NCBI GenBank assembly: GCA_963210315.1
Contig: OY723324.1
Location: 620,001 to 684,000 of the forward strand
Reading direction: 5' to 3'
DNA from: Rhynchopus euleeides
Taxonomy: Eukaryota > Euglenozoa > Diplonemea > Diplonemida > Diplonemidae
DNA: 64,000 nucleotides
In this document: in pieces, positions 62,101 to 64,000 of the stretch
Layout of the letters: every line of letters begins with the position of its first letter
Position numbering within the stretch: position 1 is the stretch's first letter
Made by a program: the position numbers and the translations under genes
The notes under the pieces: model-generated
What the model was told of the DNA's origin: nothing
Seen by the model: the letters and a program-made list of their open reading frames with translations, nothing else
Database searches by the model: none

Positions 62101-64000
62101 GCGCCCTTGTGTCCTGCCGGTGCTCGACCATCCTCATCCACACACCCACCAGCACGTTAATCAGCACGACACTGATGGGGCAACCCTGCATGATGCCGTT
62201 AGTTGGCAGGAAGCCTTCCCCGATGGTGCCGCTCGCCCGGAAGTGCCGCTGCATCGTCCTGTACGCTGCTCGCAGGGTGCGCAGGACACGGGCGTCGAAA
62301 CCGAGCTCCGCAGCCAGGCGGAAGGTGAGGTCGATTGGCACCGTGTCGAAGCACTTCTTGAAGTCGAGGGCGACTCCGTGCAGCGGTCGCCCTGTGAGGT
62401 GGGCTTCTTCAATACGTGCCGCCAGGTGCCAGATGAGGTCCTCCGCACCGTGGCCAGGCCGGCAGCCGTGCAGGTCTTCGGGCGCGATGATCTCCAACCA
62501 CTTCAGTGCCGGTTTCACCCGGATAGCTGCCCACACTCTGTACAGCACGGGGGTGATACTGATGGGGCGCTGCGACAGTGGCTCTCCTGAGCTGCCAGGC
62601 TTGGGGATGAGGCAGATCATGGCGTGCATCAGCTGCTCCGGCCACTCGCCCGACCGTTCAACTTCGTTGAACACCTCCGCGAAGAGCCTGAGGAGTTCGT
62701 GCGGGAGTTGTCTCAGTTCGTGGACCCGCCAACCGTGCAGGCCCGGCGAGGTGGACGTGGACATCTTGGCCAAGGCCTTCCCAACGTCTTCTGCCGTGAT
62801 GGTCTTGCACTCCATGTCAGCCACCTCGGGGAGAAAGCGGAGGTACTTTTGGCGGAAGGTGTCCCACCGGGGCTCTGGCGTCGTTGCGTACTTACGGAAG
62901 TACCCTCCCCACGCCGTGTCGCTCCTCAGCAGCTCGTCCGCCTCCTTGGGGCAGGCCGTGAAAGAGCCGTCTTCGCGCCGCATGAAGGTGGCTGGAGCGC
63001 AGAAGCGATCTGCGAGGTACGCGAACACCTGCCCTGCCTCGTATGTCCAAGCTTTCTGCATCCTCGCCTTCCACGTGCGGATCCTCGCGTCGCGGAGCCT
63101 GTCGAACATGCCCCTCTGCGACCCCTCCAAGGCAATGAGGGCCTGCTCCAGGATCTCCAGGTCCGGCAACTGCGAGGTTGTGTTCGTCAGCGCTGCTTGC
63201 AGCCCCTGGGGGAGGCCCCCCTCCCTCAGGCGTTTCTTTGCGGCGTTCCAGGCGTGCTTCTCCCCATTCGTGAGGCCGTACGGTGCATCGGCTTGCAGTC
63301 GCTTGAGACCCTCTTGGACGAGGCATCGGAGGTTCCCCAACAGTCCGTCCTTCGCCCGGGTGTTCGTGTCACCGGCCCCCCGTGCAGAGGCGGGGTGGTG
63401 CTTGGTGGCCGCCCGCGACCACTGCATGTGGTAGCCCTCCGCTCTGCCTGTGTAGGCCGCTTCCTGCCTCTCCAGGTGGCCTACATGGACACGCTTTAGG
63501 AAACGCTCGCCGCAGGTGGAGGCTCGGTGGAGGAGCTGCGCGGCCGTTGCTCCGTGGCGCAGTTCCCCCTCTGCAAGCACGTCCTGCATTATCCCTCTCG
63601 CCGCAGCGTCTCCCAGCTTGGGCTTACCCGCAGGGAAAGGGGTGGGAAGAATGCAGATCTTTTTGGGGCGGCGGAAGGCAGTGAGGTCTAGGTCTACAAA
63701 AAGCGGGCAGTGCGTGGGTATGTCGTAGTCCCCCCGCTTCGCCACCTCAACGCGACGCAGGGCCGGCGCTGCGCAGGAGTTCATCAGGCAGATGTCCAGC
63801 CGAGTGCCGTTCTCCGACGCCCAGCACGTGTTCTGCACGCTCTGTTGTGCGAGCTCCGCATGCGTCGTCGCCACGTCGACCCAGCCGCCCACCCGGCACG
63901 CCTGGGACAGCGTGGCGCTGGTTTCCGGGTTGGTGTTGAGGTCCCCCATCAGTAGCACGGGCACCTGCCCCAACCCAGCTGCGAGGTCGAGCGTCTCTTG
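59135..64000 (-). mobile_element. Non-LTR retrotransposon, copy 2 (partial, runs off the window)
   Basis: From about 59141 the sequence repeats copy 1 with a constant offset of 9056 bases to the window end, with no indel and no substitution that I noticed. The orientation is the same (head to tail). Only the 3' part is present. The extreme 3' edge differs slightly (GGGTGGAGGTAGGG here, GGGTAGGAGGTAGGG in copy 1). Confidence 0.9.
59252..64000 (-). CDS. Retrotransposon ORF2, partial (copy 2)
   Basis: Residues from the middle of the endonuclease domain (just before GDLNTNP) to the C-terminal Cys/His-rich tail are present, ending at the TAG at 59252-59254. The reverse transcriptase, zinc finger, RNase H and tail are as described for copy 1, with the same stop and no disruption. 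The N-terminal OTU and first endonuclease residues lie beyond position 64000. Confidence 0.9.
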   Translation of the reverse strand, partial: QETLDLAAGLGQVPVLLMGDLNTNPETSATLSQACRVGGWVDVATTHAELAQQSVQNTCWASENGTRLDICLMNSCAAPALRRVEVAKRGDYDIPTHCPLFVDLDLTAFRRPKKICILPTPFPAGKPKLGDAAARGIMQDVLAEGELRHGATAAQLLHRASTCGERFLKRVHVGHLERQEAAYTGRAEGYHMQWSRAATKHHPASARGAGDTNTRAKDGLLGNLRCLVQEGLKRLQADAPYGLTNGEKHAWNAAKKRLREGGLPQGLQAALTNTTSQLPDLEILEQALIALEGSQRGMFDRLRDARIRTWKARMQKAWTYEAGQVFAYLADRFCAPATFMRREDGSFTACPKEADELLRSDTAWGGYFRKYATTPEPRWDTFRQKYLRFLPEVADMECKTITAEDVGKALAKMSTSTSPGLHGWRVHELRQLPHELLRLFAEVFNEVERSGEWPEQLMHAMICLIPKPGSSGEPLSQRPISITPVLYRVWAAIRVKPALKWLEIIAPEDLHGCRPGHGAEDLIWHLAARIEEAHLTGRPLHGVALDFKKCFDTVPIDLTFRLAAELGFDARVLRTLRAAYRTMQRHFRASGTIGEGFLPTNGIMQGCPISVVLINVLVGVWMRMVEHRQDTRALSFVDDVYATAPSPEILQDVVDDSAGFSHDTGMAICAEIKSHVFSTSPGPLRIMYRARDGEATPLRQRNSFDCLGAMLHARLIREGRTAPQSERIARRKEGAQQNLRRTSALPLPVQWKGQAAAMTAGARLYYDALVTRWDSKDIRRWRGLFVAALWSGPPRRAQEIVLCVLHQAHRVDPAVAPPYRQITTWAKQIKKWSHSRVLSEAAWGSRERLEGTGPFALFWAALQGIEWRWSAATTLAYTDEAGRDVTFDPVAATPSAWAIFAHDLRQSLRNATAKKLAERRDDFQGAEHGIDGRVTRCVLEGEGAAITGYQRGLLRSVVAGAVPARGRTGLGEVCRYCTSGTPETVSHLWWDCAAWEPVRQKHPIAARDRTAWPACLAQCGVAPIYRYSVPENEQPLPMSFADRITTVAQLHRYFIAVLAARQEKDGLLDRSVRHHRTTVYPWEWSTPNPESASIPALAPSEVKQTWGKRPPGMWVALCDWLRGLKWGPQGSEHTVTLMELAVDFELSTGLTLPDTVTRRIRPPAHVDPNRKGAREARSRIPADTAPGLTLYFDGGARDNGTPFAVAGAGAVLYQDGCKVSEKVLPLLNVRSNNIAEYEALRAGLRLLERGDAPEGPVTVRGDSQVVLRQLQGDSLCRDAALRPLFLSTSRLAADLQPRFTLTYEHVKRESNTDADALSNAAMDEAERLGASRQQLQQDLTVFQSSILGKAASLKGLCSMVTKVGTGPWHCGHAANSTVLTAIGGSVAAGLSRRAQLNPATESVMRSLQAHLAVPAPSRTDTVFHDRGMAWAATFAPQPHYPEGWQQSAQQWAARGRQANSRVGRPWERRGAAPRTAPPGARRNAKVLACKLHWKPRCSACQKRRLPEEVCCRNHHKEGDGLPVTMGFCKRHSMDRCGDCYSDGKTLPHCCQAHHAGYAARPPPRSGTELAPHSNPSGASAVT

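Noticed and set aside
1..64000. rRNA and tRNA genes
   Set aside because: No rRNA core sequences or convincing box A/box B cloverleaf were seen; isolated GGTTCGA-like strings (for example 39301) lack the rest of a tRNA.

Overview
The window looks like nuclear DNA of a protist. The host genes are split by short introns with GTATGT/GTGTG-type donors and C-rich acceptors, some coding regions are GC-rich, and there are no operons. One gene matches microtubule-associated SAXO-type repeats and another fuses an ADP-ribosyltransferase-like domain to ankyrin repeats and an AIR9-like domain. With the repeat-dense, poly(C/G)-rich intergenic DNA, this would fit an alveolate alga such as a chromerid. That placement is an inference and was not tested. 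I recognised no rRNA, tRNA, CRISPR or prokaryotic gene.

Positions 1-30600 are almost entirely transposon-derived. I could bound many non-autonomous DNA elements from terminal inverted repeats (TIRs) and target-site duplications (TSDs). TA-duplicating elements lie at 1-2474, 3660-5330 (with 3702-4037 nested in its arm), 7764-7984, 13917-15064 and 15067-16659 (back to back, sharing one TA), 19741-20069, 27523-28175 and 28186-28268. Elements with 8-bp duplications lie at 7239-8346 and 21132-22495, and possibly at 2706-3649 and 19654-30589. A 31-bp satellite family fills 8967-11539. Many of these elements carry, at or just inside their ends, clusters of short self-complementary words, with a different word for each element.

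Positions 32457-47743 hold the two confident host genes. The first (32457-38589, three exons) encodes about 1896 aa made of about 55 copies of a 33-residue SAXO-like module. The second (41268-47743, nine exons, 1429 aa) has an N-terminal MGC lipidation-type motif, an ART-like domain, ankyrin repeats, an AIR9/A9-like domain and a Ser-Pro-rich tail. A transposon with a 9-bp duplication (44359-45211) sits inside its second intron. Another TIR element (48057-48484, flanked by G8) follows the gene.

Positions 50086-64000 hold a minus-strand non-LTR retrotransposon and a second copy. ORF1 (837 aa, coiled coil, C-terminal PIP-box-like motif) is followed in the same frame, after a single UAG, by ORF2 (OTU protease-like domain, APE-type endonuclease, reverse transcriptase, zinc finger, RNase H, Cys/His-rich tail). 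A 200-N gap (58935-59134) separates this copy from a second head-to-tail copy, apparently identical over the overlap and cut by the window end. It may be a true tandem insertion or an assembly duplication.
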